From NCBI RefSeq assembly GCF_009828015.1, contig NZ_WTYG01000002.1, forward strand, positions 310,001 through 374,000: DNA of 64,000 nucleotides. The letters are read 5' to 3'. Under the pieces are notes generated by a model, which was given only the letters and a program-made list of their open reading frames with translations, was not told where the DNA came from and made no database searches. Origin of the DNA: Qipengyuania citrea (GTDB lineage Bacteria > Pseudomonadota > Alphaproteobacteria > Sphingomonadales > Sphingomonadaceae). Positions 1 to 7,518 of the stretch are shown piece after piece. How positions within the stretch are numbered: the stretch's first letter is position 1; the number at the start of each line of letters is the position of its first letter. Both the position numbers and the translations under genes were made by a program.

Positions 1-819
1 GTCGCCGTCGTAGTTCTTGCAGGCCCACACGAACTTGCCGCTCCACTTGAGCGCGGCGGCGACCATGTCGTCGATCAGGCGATGTTCGTAGGTGATGTTC
101 GCTTCGGCGAACTTGTCCTTGAATTCGCTTTCGAACACTTCCTCGAACAGGTCCTTGAAGCGGCCGTCATACTTCTTGAGAATGGTGTTCTTGGTCGACA
201 GATACACCGGCCAGCCGCGGTCGAGGCCGTAGTTCATGCAGGCACGCGCGAAGTCGCGGATGCTGTCGTCGAGATTGTACATCGCCATGGCGACGCCCGA
301 GCTCTGGAACTCGTAAACGTCGAGATCGATGTTCTCGCCATTCTCGCCTTCGAAGACAAGGCGCAGCTTGCCGGGGCCGGGGATCAGCGTGTCCTTGGCG
401 CGGTACTGGTCACCGAAAGCGTGACGGCCGACGACGATGGGATCGGTCCAGCCGGGGACGAGGCGCGGAACGTTGTCGATCACGATCGGCTCACGGAAGA
501 CCACGCCGCCAAGGATGTTGCGAATCGTGCCGTTGGGGCTGACCCACATTTTCTTGAGGTCGAATTCCTCGACGCGGGCTTCGTCGGGGGTGATGGTGGC
601 GCATTTTACGCCCACGCCATATTGCTTGATCGCATTGGCCGCGTCGATCGTGATCTGGTCATCGGTTTCGTCGCGCTTCTCGATCGAGAGGTCGTAATAC
701 TTAAGGTCGACGTCGAGATAAGGCAGGATCAGCCGCTCGCGAATCCACTGCCAGATGATTTTCGTCATTTCGTCGCCGTCGAGTTCGACGATCGGGTTCG
801 CAACCTTGATCTTCGCCAT
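1..819 (-). CDS. icd: NADP-dependent isocitrate dehydrogenase, N-terminal part (cut by window edge)
   Basis: Oxidatively decarboxylates isocitrate to 2-oxoglutarate in the cytoplasm, producing NADPH for the TCA cycle. The first 273 codons are in the window. They begin [20 protein letters not shown] and continue with an acidic pattern ([16 protein letters not shown]) and [14 protein letters not shown], which matches the eukaryote-like (type II, about 400-residue) NADP enzyme used by many alphaproteobacteria, not the E. coli type. The ATG is the only start in frame before the family N-terminus. The gene lies alone on the minus strand, downstream of the terminator of the small peptide gene, so its promoter should lie within about 820-1055. 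The C-terminus is outside the window. Confidence 0.93.
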   Translation of the reverse strand, partial: MAKIKVANPIVELDGDEMTKIIWQWIRERLILPYLDVDLKYYDLSIEKRDETDDQITIDAANAIKQYGVGVKCATITPDEARVEEFDLKKMWVSPNGTIRNILGGVVFREPIVIDNVPRLVPGWTDPIVVGRHAFGDQYRAKDTLIPGPGKLRLVFEGENGENIDLDVYEFQSSGVAMAMYNLDDSIRDFARACMNYGLDRGWPVYLSTKNTILKKYDGRFKDLFEEVFESEFKDKFAEANITYEHRLIDDMVAAALKWSGKFVWACKNYDGD

Positions 820-1049
820 GGGTATCCTGTTCGTTCAAAATGAATTGCGCGCGCCATAGCAGAGCACGGCGCGAGGGCAAGGTTGGACAAGATGTTCGCC
901 GAGGGGACAATCGGTGCGGATAGGTAGCCCGACCTGCGCAAAAGGGTCAGGCTAGTGCCGACAATCCGCCACCAAGGTCGCTTTCACTGCCGGGTAAAGC
1001 CGCGACGCATAGGGCCGCTTGCAGAAGTCTCATTTCCAAGAAGCAAGCG

Positions 1050-1090
1050 CACAAAGAAAAACCGGCCGCGGAGAGAACTCCGCGGCCGGT
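1050..1090 (-). terminator. Rho-independent terminator of the small exported peptide gene
   Basis: A perfect 13-bp inverted repeat (1061-1073 with 1078-1090, loop AGAA) lies 23 nt after the stop of the minus-strand gene at 1114. Read on the minus strand it is followed by a T tract (complement of the A run at 1056-1060). The stem is unusually long and G+C-rich. Confidence 0.85.
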
Positions 1091-1113
1091 CCGTTTCAAG
1101 CTAGCAGCTTAAA

Positions 1114-1341
1114 TTATGCGCTAACCGGGGTATCGTCGTCGTCGTCAGCGGCGATAACAACGCCTGCCACAACTGCGATACCGGCCAGGATGGCGATGAT
1201 GAGGCCAGCGCCACCAAGTTCCGAGGTGTCTTCAGCGGCAGCCGACGAACGCTCGACAGCAACCGGAGCAGCCGAAGCGGCCACAGGCGCGAACGCCATT
1301 GCAGCAGCCGAAGCCGAAATCAAAATTTTCTTCGCAATCAT
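1114..1341 (-). CDS. Small exported single-pass membrane peptide, function unknown
   Basis: A 75-residue product with an N-terminal signal-like segment (MIAKKILISASAAAMAFAPV, then AASA, a possible signal-peptidase site), a short Ser/Glu linker, one hydrophobic segment (about residues 44-64, LGGAGLIIAILAGIAVVAGV) and a C-terminal run of five Asp followed by TPVSA. I chose the second ATG because a GGAG motif lies 6 nt before it; the upstream ATG at 1353 would add MENK but has no ribosome site. It is monocistronic, with its own strong terminator. I do not recognise a family; similar small peptides of this design occur in sphingomonads, but that is recollection, not a search. Confidence 0.7.
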   Translation of the reverse strand: MIAKKILISASAAAMAFAPVAASAAPVAVERSSAAAEDTSELGGAGLIIAILAGIAVVAGVVIAADDDDDTPVSA

Positions 1342-1353
1342 CTTGTTCTCCAT

Positions 1354-1753
1354 TGTGAATTCAGATCTTTAGCCGAAACGCGAGAAGCGAGCCGACTGCG
1401 CCCGTATTCGAATCATACCTAGTTGATCTAGCCGGCGCTAGCAACCCCGTTAATCGCCGTGAGTGACCCATTCGTCTCACGTGGGAAGGGCATAAATTAC
1501 ATTCGTTCTCAAAAGGTTGACTTCAGAACCCTATCTGTCGCTCGGCACCGTTTTACTTTCCAACCTCTGGTGTGGCCTTTATGCAGCAAGCTGCCAGGCC
1601 TTTAGATCGAAATCACCGTGACTGACAGGGCGGACAATTCTGTAGCGAACACGCAGCACAACAACTAATGGCAGATGCCAAGTTGCCGCATAGCTTTTTC
1701 TTTACTTCGCCCTCTAAGGGGACGCCCATTTTCTAAAACGCGATAGGAAACAA
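1354..1753. other. Long non-coding interval between the small peptide gene and tRNA-Val
   Basis: About 400 bp without a credible reading frame. It is visibly more A+T-rich than its neighbours. It must hold the promoter of the minus-strand peptide gene. A TTGACT hexamer at 1517-1522 on the plus strand lacks a good -10 partner. I see no tRNA-like or riboswitch-like fold. Confidence 0.5.
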
Positions 1754-1785
1754 AAAAGCCCGCCGTTTCCGGCGGGCTTTTATAT
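1752..1785 (-). terminator. Terminator after tRNA-Val (usable on both strands)
   Basis: A perfect 12-bp stem, AAAAGCCCGCCG (1754-1765) with CGGCGGGCTTTT (1770-1781) and loop TTTC, lies 22 nt beyond the 3' end of the minus-strand tRNA. The A/T ends give a U tract in either direction, so it could also stop a plus-strand transcript. Confidence 0.85.
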
Positions 1786-1802
1786 GCCTCTGGAGGCTTC
1801 GA

Positions 1803-1877
1803 TGGTGGGCGTAGCAAGGATTGAACTTGCGACCCCTACGATGTCAACATAGTGCTCTACCACTGAGCTATACGCCC
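1803..1877 (-). tRNA. tRNA-Val (anticodon GAC)
   Basis: A full cloverleaf on the minus strand: acceptor GGGCGTA pairs with TACGCCC, the D arm is GCTC..GAGC, the anticodon stem is CTATG/CGTAG with loop TTGACAT (anticodon GAC), the T arm is GCAAG/CTTGC around TTCAATC, and a CCA end is encoded. It reads GUC/GUU valine codons. Confidence 0.97.
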
Positions 1878-1955
1878 GCACCAACGGCGCCCCTTTGCAG
1901 GGCAGGCCGGCCCTTTAGCGAGCCTGGGAAAGCCGCGCAAGGGCCTATTGTCGAC

Positions 1956-2360
1956 TTATTGAAACTGGGCGCTGATGCGGTCGTCGAGGACCCGTTCAAC
2001 CTCGAGAACGAGGTCGCGCAGATGGAACGGTTTGGAGAGCACCTTGGCGTTCGGCTGCTCGCGGCTGGCCTTCAGTGTCACGGCGGCAAAACCGGTAATG
2101 AACATGACCTTGGTGTCGGGGCTGATCTCGTTGCAACGCTGCGCGAGTTCGATGCCGTCCATTTCGGGCATAACGATATCCGACAGCAGCAGATCGTAGC
2201 CCGTCTCCTTCAGCAACGGGAGGGCCTCGGTTCCGCGATCGACCGCATCGACGGCGTAGCCGGCATTGACGAGCGCGCGTTCGAGATAGACGCGCATTGC
2301 ATCGTCATCCTCGGCAAGCAGGATTCGCTGGTTCGGTGTTGCATTCATGGATGCGTGCAT
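1956..2360 (-). CDS. cpdR: CpdR-like single-domain response regulator
   Basis: A stand-alone receiver domain of 134 residues with no output domain. Acidic pocket E17-D20, phospho-acceptor D61 in LLLSDIVMPEMDG, T89 in KVMFITGFAAV and K110 in AKVLSKP are all present. The runs RILLAEDD, DIVMPEMDGIELA and FITGFAAV follow Caulobacter CpdR closely. In Caulobacter, unphosphorylated CpdR primes the ClpXP protease for substrates such as PdeA and CtrA and is phosphorylated through CckA-ChpT. The same role here is inference. An internal ATG at 2348 (MNATPNQ) is an equally good start, because neither has a clear ribosome site. The gene is monocistronic next to tRNA-Val. Confidence 0.85.
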   Translation of the reverse strand: MHASMNATPNQRILLAEDDDAMRVYLERALVNAGYAVDAVDRGTEALPLLKETGYDLLLSDIVMPEMDGIELAQRCNEISPDTKVMFITGFAAVTLKASREQPNAKVLSKPFHLRDLVLEVERVLDDRISAQFQ

Positions 2361-2525
2361 AACGCACGAGCTTTAAAAAACCATGTATCGGAAACGAGTA
2401 TTGTTAACGGCGCCGGGGCGAGATGGTGGCTTCGGGCACGTCCTGACAGTTTATCGGGGACGAGTGCCCGACAGCGCCGCAATTCCGCGCTTGCCTAATC
2501 GCCGCGATCGCACGAACGTGGGGTG

Positions 2526-3476
2526 ATGGTACACACGCCGGCAGCAGCGCAGGAGCGCCTCCAGCCCCTTACGGGCGGACGCATCCCGGAGAACGACGCG
2601 CCATCATACCGCCTGTGGCAGCGGGAAGGGGGGCAGTTGCCGGTTTTGATCGCGGTGCCGCATAGCGGACGGTGCTATCCTGCTTTTCTGCTCGCAGCGC
2701 TACGCCAGCCCGAACGCGCCAGCCTGCGCCTGGAAGACCGCCATGTCGATGCGCTTGCCCTGCCTGCAGCCGAGGCGACGCAAACCAGTCTTCTGCTGGC
2801 CGATGCACCCCGAGCGATGATCGACCTCAACCGGTCGGCGGACGATATCGATTGGGGCATGGTTCGCGGGCCCAAGCCGCGCATAACACGTCATTCGCTT
2901 GCCAACCGGCGTTCACGCAATGGGCTGGGGCTGGTGCCCCGGCGGCTTCCGGGTATGGGCGAAATCTGGCGGCGAGCGCTCGATCGGAGCGAGCTCGATA
3001 GCTGGATCGCGGGGATCTATCATCCCTACCATGCGGCTCTGAGCCATGAACTCGAGCGCTTGCGCGACCGGTGGGGCACGGCGCTGCTTATCGATCTGCA
3101 TTCCATGCCGCCCTTGCCCAAAGCGCAACCGCACGATCAGCCGGCCGAGTTCGTAATCGGCGATCGGTTCGGCGCGTCGTGCGAACCGGGGCTGGTCGAT
3201 CTTGCGATCAGGTATTTGGCGAACAACGGCCGCCGGGTGGCGCACAACCGGCCCTATGCGGGAGGATATGTTCTCGACCGCTACGGACAGACGGCACGCG
3301 GTATTCATGCGATCCAGGTCGAGGTCTGTCGCAGTACCTATCTCGATGCACGCTTGGACCAACCGAGCGTGCGGGCAGGGGCAATCGCGAAGCTCCTGTC
3401 GGGCCTGATACGCACGCTCGGCACCGAGGCGGCGCTGATGGGCAACTCCGGCGTCGCCGCGCAAGCGGCGGAATGA
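2526..3476 (+). CDS. N-formylglutamate amidohydrolase family protein
   Basis: 316 residues. The pattern LIAVPHSGRCYP, LEDRHVDALA, RAMIDLNRSADDIDW and TALLIDLHSMPPLP fits the N-formylglutamate amidohydrolase (FGase) family, zinc hydrolases related to HutG that release formate from N-formylglutamate. No other histidine-degradation gene is nearby, so the true substrate is open. A GTG just upstream (2523) is a possible alternative start. It is divergent from cpdR, with about 165 bp between them. Confidence 0.85.
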   Translation: MVHTPAAAQERLQPLTGGRIPENDAPSYRLWQREGGQLPVLIAVPHSGRCYPAFLLAALRQPERASLRLEDRHVDALALPAAEATQTSLLLADAPRAMIDLNRSADDIDWGMVRGPKPRITRHSLANRRSRNGLGLVPRRLPGMGEIWRRALDRSELDSWIAGIYHPYHAALSHELERLRDRWGTALLIDLHSMPPLPKAQPHDQPAEFVIGDRFGASCEPGLVDLAIRYLANNGRRVAHNRPYAGGYVLDRYGQTARGIHAIQVEVCRSTYLDARLDQPSVRAGAIAKLLSGLIRTLGTEAALMGNSGVAAQAAE

Positions 3477-3480
3477 CCCA

Positions 3481-3514
3481 GAAAAAAACCACCCCACGCA
3501 AGTGCGCAGGGTGG
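3481..3514 (-). terminator. Possible terminator downstream of manA
   Basis: CCACCC (3489-3494) can pair with GGGTGG (3509-3514). On the minus strand the stem is followed by seven T (complement of 3482-3488). It lies about 170 nt beyond the manA stop, a longer gap than usual. The interval 3515-3681 shows no gene. Confidence 0.45.
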
Positions 3515-3681
3515 CCAAGGTTCAGGGAGGAATGCACTCGCGTGCATTACCGGACGAGCGATGAGGGAAAGCGTCGTCCGGCTCAGGAAAAATGGGTTCG
3601 GGCGGCTTTGGTTTCAAGAGGCGGCCTGCCGTGAAAGCGTCACGGTTGAGCGCAGGATCAGGAGGCCGTCGCCGGGGCGGG

Positions 3682-4488
3682 TCAGCGCCTTGGCTGCGCG
3701 ATCAACAGCAGCGCATCGCCGTGCAGCATATCTGAGCGCGGACCGTGAACAACAGCGCATTCGCCAACGGCCAAGTCTTCCTTTCCTATGCCGACCGTTC
3801 CCGAGAAGGGAATGAATAAAGCCGGGTGATCGGCAAGCCCAGGGAAGGGCGCTTCGCCGCCGCAGCGCCAGTAGAACAGGTCGAAATGCGGCCCGTCGAC
3901 AAGTTGGCCGGCGTCACCATCGATCCTGCTGCGCAGCGAAGACGGGTATGGGGCTGTGTCAGCGATTTCGACGCCGCGATCGAGATGGAGTTCGCGTGGG
4001 CGACCGTAGTCGAACAGGCGAAAGGTAATATCGTTGTTCTGTTGCACCTCGATAAGGCTGACCCCGCCGCCAATGGCGTGGACGGTGCCGCCCGGGATAT
4101 AGAATGCATCTCCCGGATAGACTTCGTGCCAGTCCAGCAGATCGATAATGCTACCATCCAGCGCGGCCGCTTGCATGTGCTCAGCACTGATCTTTTCGCG
4201 AAACCCGGCCGCAATCCTCGCGCCCGGTTCGGCATGAGTGATGACCCAGCATTCGCTTTTTCCAGTGGTGCCGAGGCCCAATGCTCGTGCCTGCTCATTC
4301 GTGGGGTGAGCCTGAACCGACAGTCTTTCGCTGGCAAAAATGTATTTCGCCAAGAGCTGGTCTAGATCGCGTGTCGGTTCGAACCAGACCTCTCCAATTG
4401 GTTTCTGAAACGAGTGACCAAACAGCGGCGGAAGTCGCGAAACACCCCATACTTTTTCGACGAACCGGGTTCGGAGCTTCTGGATCAT
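3682..4488 (-). CDS. manA: Mannose-6-phosphate isomerase, class I (short form)
   Basis: Interconverts fructose-6-phosphate and mannose-6-phosphate, feeding GDP-mannose synthesis. 268 residues of cupin fold: LSVQAHPTNEQA (zinc-binding Q/H about 59-61), GKSECW, the second cupin motif FYIPGGTVHAIG (H137), then IEVQQNNDITFRLFDYGR. It lacks the extra helical domain of the about 390-residue E. coli enzyme. The start at 4488 gives an exact ATGA overlap with the manC stop; a longer frame from TTG 4500 is less likely. Confidence 0.9.
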   Translation of the reverse strand: MIQKLRTRFVEKVWGVSRLPPLFGHSFQKPIGEVWFEPTRDLDQLLAKYIFASERLSVQAHPTNEQARALGLGTTGKSECWVITHAEPGARIAAGFREKISAEHMQAAALDGSIIDLLDWHEVYPGDAFYIPGGTVHAIGGGVSLIEVQQNNDITFRLFDYGRPRELHLDRGVEIADTAPYPSSLRSRIDGDAGQLVDGPHFDLFYWRCGGEAPFPGLADHPALFIPFSGTVGIGKEDLAVGECAVVHGPRSDMLHGDALLLIAQPRR

Positions 4489-5528
4489 GAATTCGTGCAA
4501 CGGCTTGCCTCGCCGATTCGTTGGGCAGCGTCGCGCGCCACGACAAGAACATCGTCGCCGTCGACAACCACCACGGTGTCGTCTACGCCAATTAACGTGA
4601 CATGCGGACCGTCGCTGTCGATCATGGAACCTGTCGCGCCCAGGATCTCACCGGGTCCGACGACAACGTTCGGCTCGTTGGCGGGGTTTCGTTCGCGCAA
4701 GAGCGCATCCCAATTGCCGATGTCGGACCACCCCATGGAAACATCGATCATCGCGGCACGGCCGGTGTTCTCCATAACCGCGTAGTCGACTGACTCCGCA
4801 GAGATCGTTGCAAAGCAATCGGCGTCGGGGCGGATGTCGCTGCCGGATCTCACGCCCTTTTCAAGGGCTGCTGCAGCCGCGATAGCAATTTCCGGTCGAT
4901 GCTTTTCCAACTCACTGAGGTAGGTTCCGGCCTTGAAAGCGAAAATGCCGCCATTCCAAGCGTATCCACCGTCCGCCAGGAAACCCAGTGCCGTTGCCAG
5001 ATCGGGTTTTTCGACGAAACTCTGCACTTCGTACCCGGCGCCGAGGGGAGGGCCGCGGTGTAGGTAGCCATACCCGGTTTCCGGCGCGGTGGCTTGGATC
5101 CCGAACGCCACCAAGTGATCTTCGCTCGCCAGTTCCGCAGCTGCGCCTGCCGCATCCCGAAATGCCTGCGGATCGACGATGTGATGGTCGCTCGGGCATA
5201 CCAGCATAATTTCCTGCGGCTCCAAGGCCATCGCCGCAAGGGCAATTGCCGGTGCTGTATTGCGACCCATCGGCTCGATGACGAACTGCGCATCTGGCGC
5301 GATCGCCGCTGCCTGTGGTTTGGCGAATTGAAGGTGATGCTCGCCAATCACCACGATCGGAGCGGAAAACAGGTGCCGGTCTGTGCACCGTGAAAGGGTG
5401 GCTTCGAAGAGCGTGTTCGAGCCCAAGAGCGGAATAAACGGCTTCGGTTTGCTGGCACGGCTTCGCGGCCAAAGGCGCGTTCCACTGCCCCCACACAAGA
5501 CAACAGGTACGATTGTCGGCACGCGCAT
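4485..5528 (-). CDS. manC: Mannose-1-phosphate guanylyltransferase
   Basis: Makes GDP-mannose from mannose-1-phosphate and GTP for exopolysaccharide, O-antigen or glycan synthesis. The nucleotide-binding signature VVLCGGSGTRLWPRS lies at residues 10-23, followed by KPKPF; EPMGRNTAPAIALAA, VCPSDHHI, FVEKPD and WNGGIFAF are the expected downstream blocks. 347 residues is the single-function length: the isomerase half found in fused enzymes is provided by the separate manA, which overlaps it by 4 nt. No phosphomannomutase gene is in the window. Confidence 0.93.
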   Translation of the reverse strand: MRVPTIVPVVLCGGSGTRLWPRSRASKPKPFIPLLGSNTLFEATLSRCTDRHLFSAPIVVIGEHHLQFAKPQAAAIAPDAQFVIEPMGRNTAPAIALAAMALEPQEIMLVCPSDHHIVDPQAFRDAAGAAAELASEDHLVAFGIQATAPETGYGYLHRGPPLGAGYEVQSFVEKPDLATALGFLADGGYAWNGGIFAFKAGTYLSELEKHRPEIAIAAAAALEKGVRSGSDIRPDADCFATISAESVDYAVMENTGRAAMIDVSMGWSDIGNWDALLRERNPANEPNVVVGPGEILGATGSMIDSDGPHVTLIGVDDTVVVVDGDDVLVVARDAAQRIGEASRCTNS

Positions 5529-5616
5529 CGCCTCCCCGCGATTGGAAGCGATTGATGTGGCAGACCCGAGGTTCTCTGAAAAGGGGCTGCCAGGCCTTTA
5601 CGCCAAGGAGATATTG

Positions 5617-6600
5617 CTAATTCGCCTCGTGCGGAATTTCCAGTTCGGGAACGAAGCCCGTTTGCCAATCGGCCAGGCCCGCTGGGTGGGACTGTGCAGC
5701 CTCGGCGATTTTCGCCAGTTCGGCTTCGATGAATTCGACGCGTTCGTCCCAGCCGTCATGCGTACGCTTGCGGAAGATCCAGCCGCCATGCTTCGGGCCC
5801 CAGGTCCGCATGAAACGGACCGCGGCTGCGGGATCGTAGCCGGCATTGTGCAGAAGCCACGGCATCAGCCGGTCGGCATCGCGCTCGGAGAGCCGGACGA
5901 GTTTCCTTTTCCAGCCGATTTCGGCGAAAGTCTGCGGATGGCCCAGGATGTTATGCGCCATTTCGTGCGCTATCGCGGCCGCGAATGACGCTTCGTCATA
6001 CGCGAGGCCCGGAAAGTTTTCCCCGACCAGTACACGCTCGCCGTCGGCCGCCGCGCTGCTCTTGGAATCAACGAGCTCGAACCGCGTGGGGCAGGCCGGG
6101 ACCCCGGTGATCGAAGCCGCCAGCGCCGGCGTTTCGGCGCGGCTCAAGGAAAGATCCAGCGTTCCCCGGGATAGCGCATCATCGATTATGTCCCGCAGCG
6201 CGGTGACACGCTGCCAGCGCGGATTGGTCAGTGGCCATTCGGCCTCGATCGTGCGGCCAGCGATAGCGAGGATCGTGTCATTCTGCCGAATGCCTGCGGC
6301 GTCAGCCGGAGACAGCGGCGCAACCGCCTGCACGCCGATATCGCCGAGCAGGCCAAACTGCCGGCGCACTGCGGCGGGATCACTGTAACTGCCTGCATCG
6401 TGGATCAGGAGGCCGGAAACCCTCACCGTCTGGTCGCAGAATGCCGCGTTCGCGGTAGCCAGACGGTATCCGACCCGGAAGAGCCGATCCTCGCTGCGCT
6501 GAAAGGTTTCGAGAGGTTCGGGCGGGTCGCTACCGTCCGCAGCCGCCGAAGCCATGCTCCCGGCCATGCCCAGAGCGAGCGCGGCGACTATCGTGCGCAT
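5617..6600 (-). CDS. Exported M48-family metalloprotease with PDZ domain
   Basis: 327 residues with a signal peptide (MRTIVAALALGMAGSMASAA), a PDZ-like region (about 85-160, with ADAAGIRQNDTILAIAGRTI), and a gluzincin site HEMAHNILGH (H212, E213, H216) with the third zinc ligand E239 in SERDAD. Catalysis should take place in the periplasm. The start is set at 6600, where the signal peptide begins; an in-frame upstream start at 6693 would run back into the SapC gene. The PDZ domain inserted before the catalytic motif, and not after it, is unusual for M48. The substrate is unknown. Confidence 0.8.
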   Translation of the reverse strand: MRTIVAALALGMAGSMASAAADGSDPPEPLETFQRSEDRLFRVGYRLATANAAFCDQTVRVSGLLIHDAGSYSDPAAVRRQFGLLGDIGVQAVAPLSPADAAGIRQNDTILAIAGRTIEAEWPLTNPRWQRVTALRDIIDDALSRGTLDLSLSRAETPALAASITGVPACPTRFELVDSKSSAAADGERVLVGENFPGLAYDEASFAAAIAHEMAHNILGHPQTFAEIGWKRKLVRLSERDADRLMPWLLHNAGYDPAAAVRFMRTWGPKHGGWIFRKRTHDGWDERVEFIEAELAKIAEAAQSHPAGLADWQTGFVPELEIPHEAN

Positions 6601-6616
6601 GCGCGCAAATCGAGGC

Positions 6617-6651
6617 ACGGGAGCGCGAGCCGGAGTGGTGCGCGCTCCCGT
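6617..6651 (-). terminator. Hairpin between the sapC-like gene and the M48 gene
   Basis: A perfect 11-bp inverted repeat (ACGGGAGCGCG at 6617-6627 with 6641-6651) sits in the 61-nt gap just after the sapC-like stop. No T tract follows, so it may be a weak terminator, a Rho-linked or mRNA-processing element, or an attenuator for the downstream gene. Confidence 0.4.
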
Positions 6652-6661
6652 ACTCGAATGA

Positions 6662-7450
6662 TTATGCAGTCGGGACACCGGCGGTCGCAGCATCGGGCAG
6701 GGGAACCTTGCCCTGCTGGAGCTGGCGCCCGAAAATCGTGCGCATCACGTCCATCGAGAAGATCTGCGCCCAGATCAGGGGCAGCAGGCCGCTCTCGGTC
6801 CATTTGCGCAGCTGGTCACCGCGAAGTTCGCGCAGCTTGTCCTGGTTGATCATCTGGAAGCCACGGTAGATGAAGGGCTTGTCGCTGCCCTGCTGCGTGA
6901 TGGAAATCTCGCCATCCATCAGCAGGTCATGGTCCTTGAGTTCCTTCATGAAGGCCTGCGTGCGCTGACCGGCATGCTCGAACTGCTCGCAGAACTCGAG
7001 GATCTGCTTGGTGCCTTCGCTGGCTTCCCCGTTCTCGAACAGCGGCTGGCCGTCTTCGAATTCGCCGATATTCTCGGCGGTGGGATCGAAGCAGAGCGAC
7101 AGTTCGTCGCTGTCCGGCTTGAGCCGTGCAAGCATGAAGGGGTAGCGGCGGACGTAAGCGGGGATGTAAACCTGTTCGGTCACCGTACCTTCGTCATCGA
7201 CGAAAGTGTTTACGCCGTCGTTGAGCCCCATCAGCGCGAGCGGAACGGCATCCGGACCAGTCGAGAAAACGATCGGCAGGTCGCGCTGCGCCTGGACGAA
7301 TTCATCAACCGTCAGGGGCACTGCGTGCTGGTTGGCCAGCCAAGGGGCCTTCGGCATCGGACGCGAACGATAGTTCGCATGGTCCTTGCTGTTGAGCGGC
7401 ATCAGGTCTTTGAAGAACAGGGGCAGGTTGGGCTGCGGCGCGCTGGCCAT
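6662..7450 (-). CDS. SapC-family protein
   Basis: 262 residues matching the SapC family (named from a Campylobacter S-layer locus). Visible family blocks are FVQAQRDLPIVFS, GLNDGVNTFVDDEGTV, YIPAYVRRYPFML, LCFDPTAENIGEFEDGQPLFENGEAS, and the C-terminal GFQMINQDKLRELRGDQLRKWTESG. There is no signal peptide, so it is probably cytoplasmic. No S-layer gene is nearby and the biochemical role of the family is unsettled. GGAG 6 nt before the ATG supports the start. It is likely transcribed into the M48 gene. Confidence 0.9.
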   Translation of the reverse strand: MASAPQPNLPLFFKDLMPLNSKDHANYRSRPMPKAPWLANQHAVPLTVDEFVQAQRDLPIVFSTGPDAVPLALMGLNDGVNTFVDDEGTVTEQVYIPAYVRRYPFMLARLKPDSDELSLCFDPTAENIGEFEDGQPLFENGEASEGTKQILEFCEQFEHAGQRTQAFMKELKDHDLLMDGEISITQQGSDKPFIYRGFQMINQDKLRELRGDQLRKWTESGLLPLIWAQIFSMDVMRTIFGRQLQQGKVPLPDAATAGVPTA

Positions 7451-7518
7451 GGATTTCTCCGAAATTCGATTGGATTGAGCAGCACACCCCGGGAGGATAT
7501 GCGCGCGAAGCGCGGGCT

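Noticed and set aside
1803..1877. tRNA-Val as an integration site for a genomic island
   Set aside because: No integrase, no repeat of the tRNA 3' end within the window and core-type genes on both sides.
1590..5600. A 15-bp direct repeat, GCTGCCAGGCCTTTA, at 1590-1604 and 5586-5600
   Set aside because: About two such matches are expected by chance in 64 kb. The flanks differ and no mobile element is between them.
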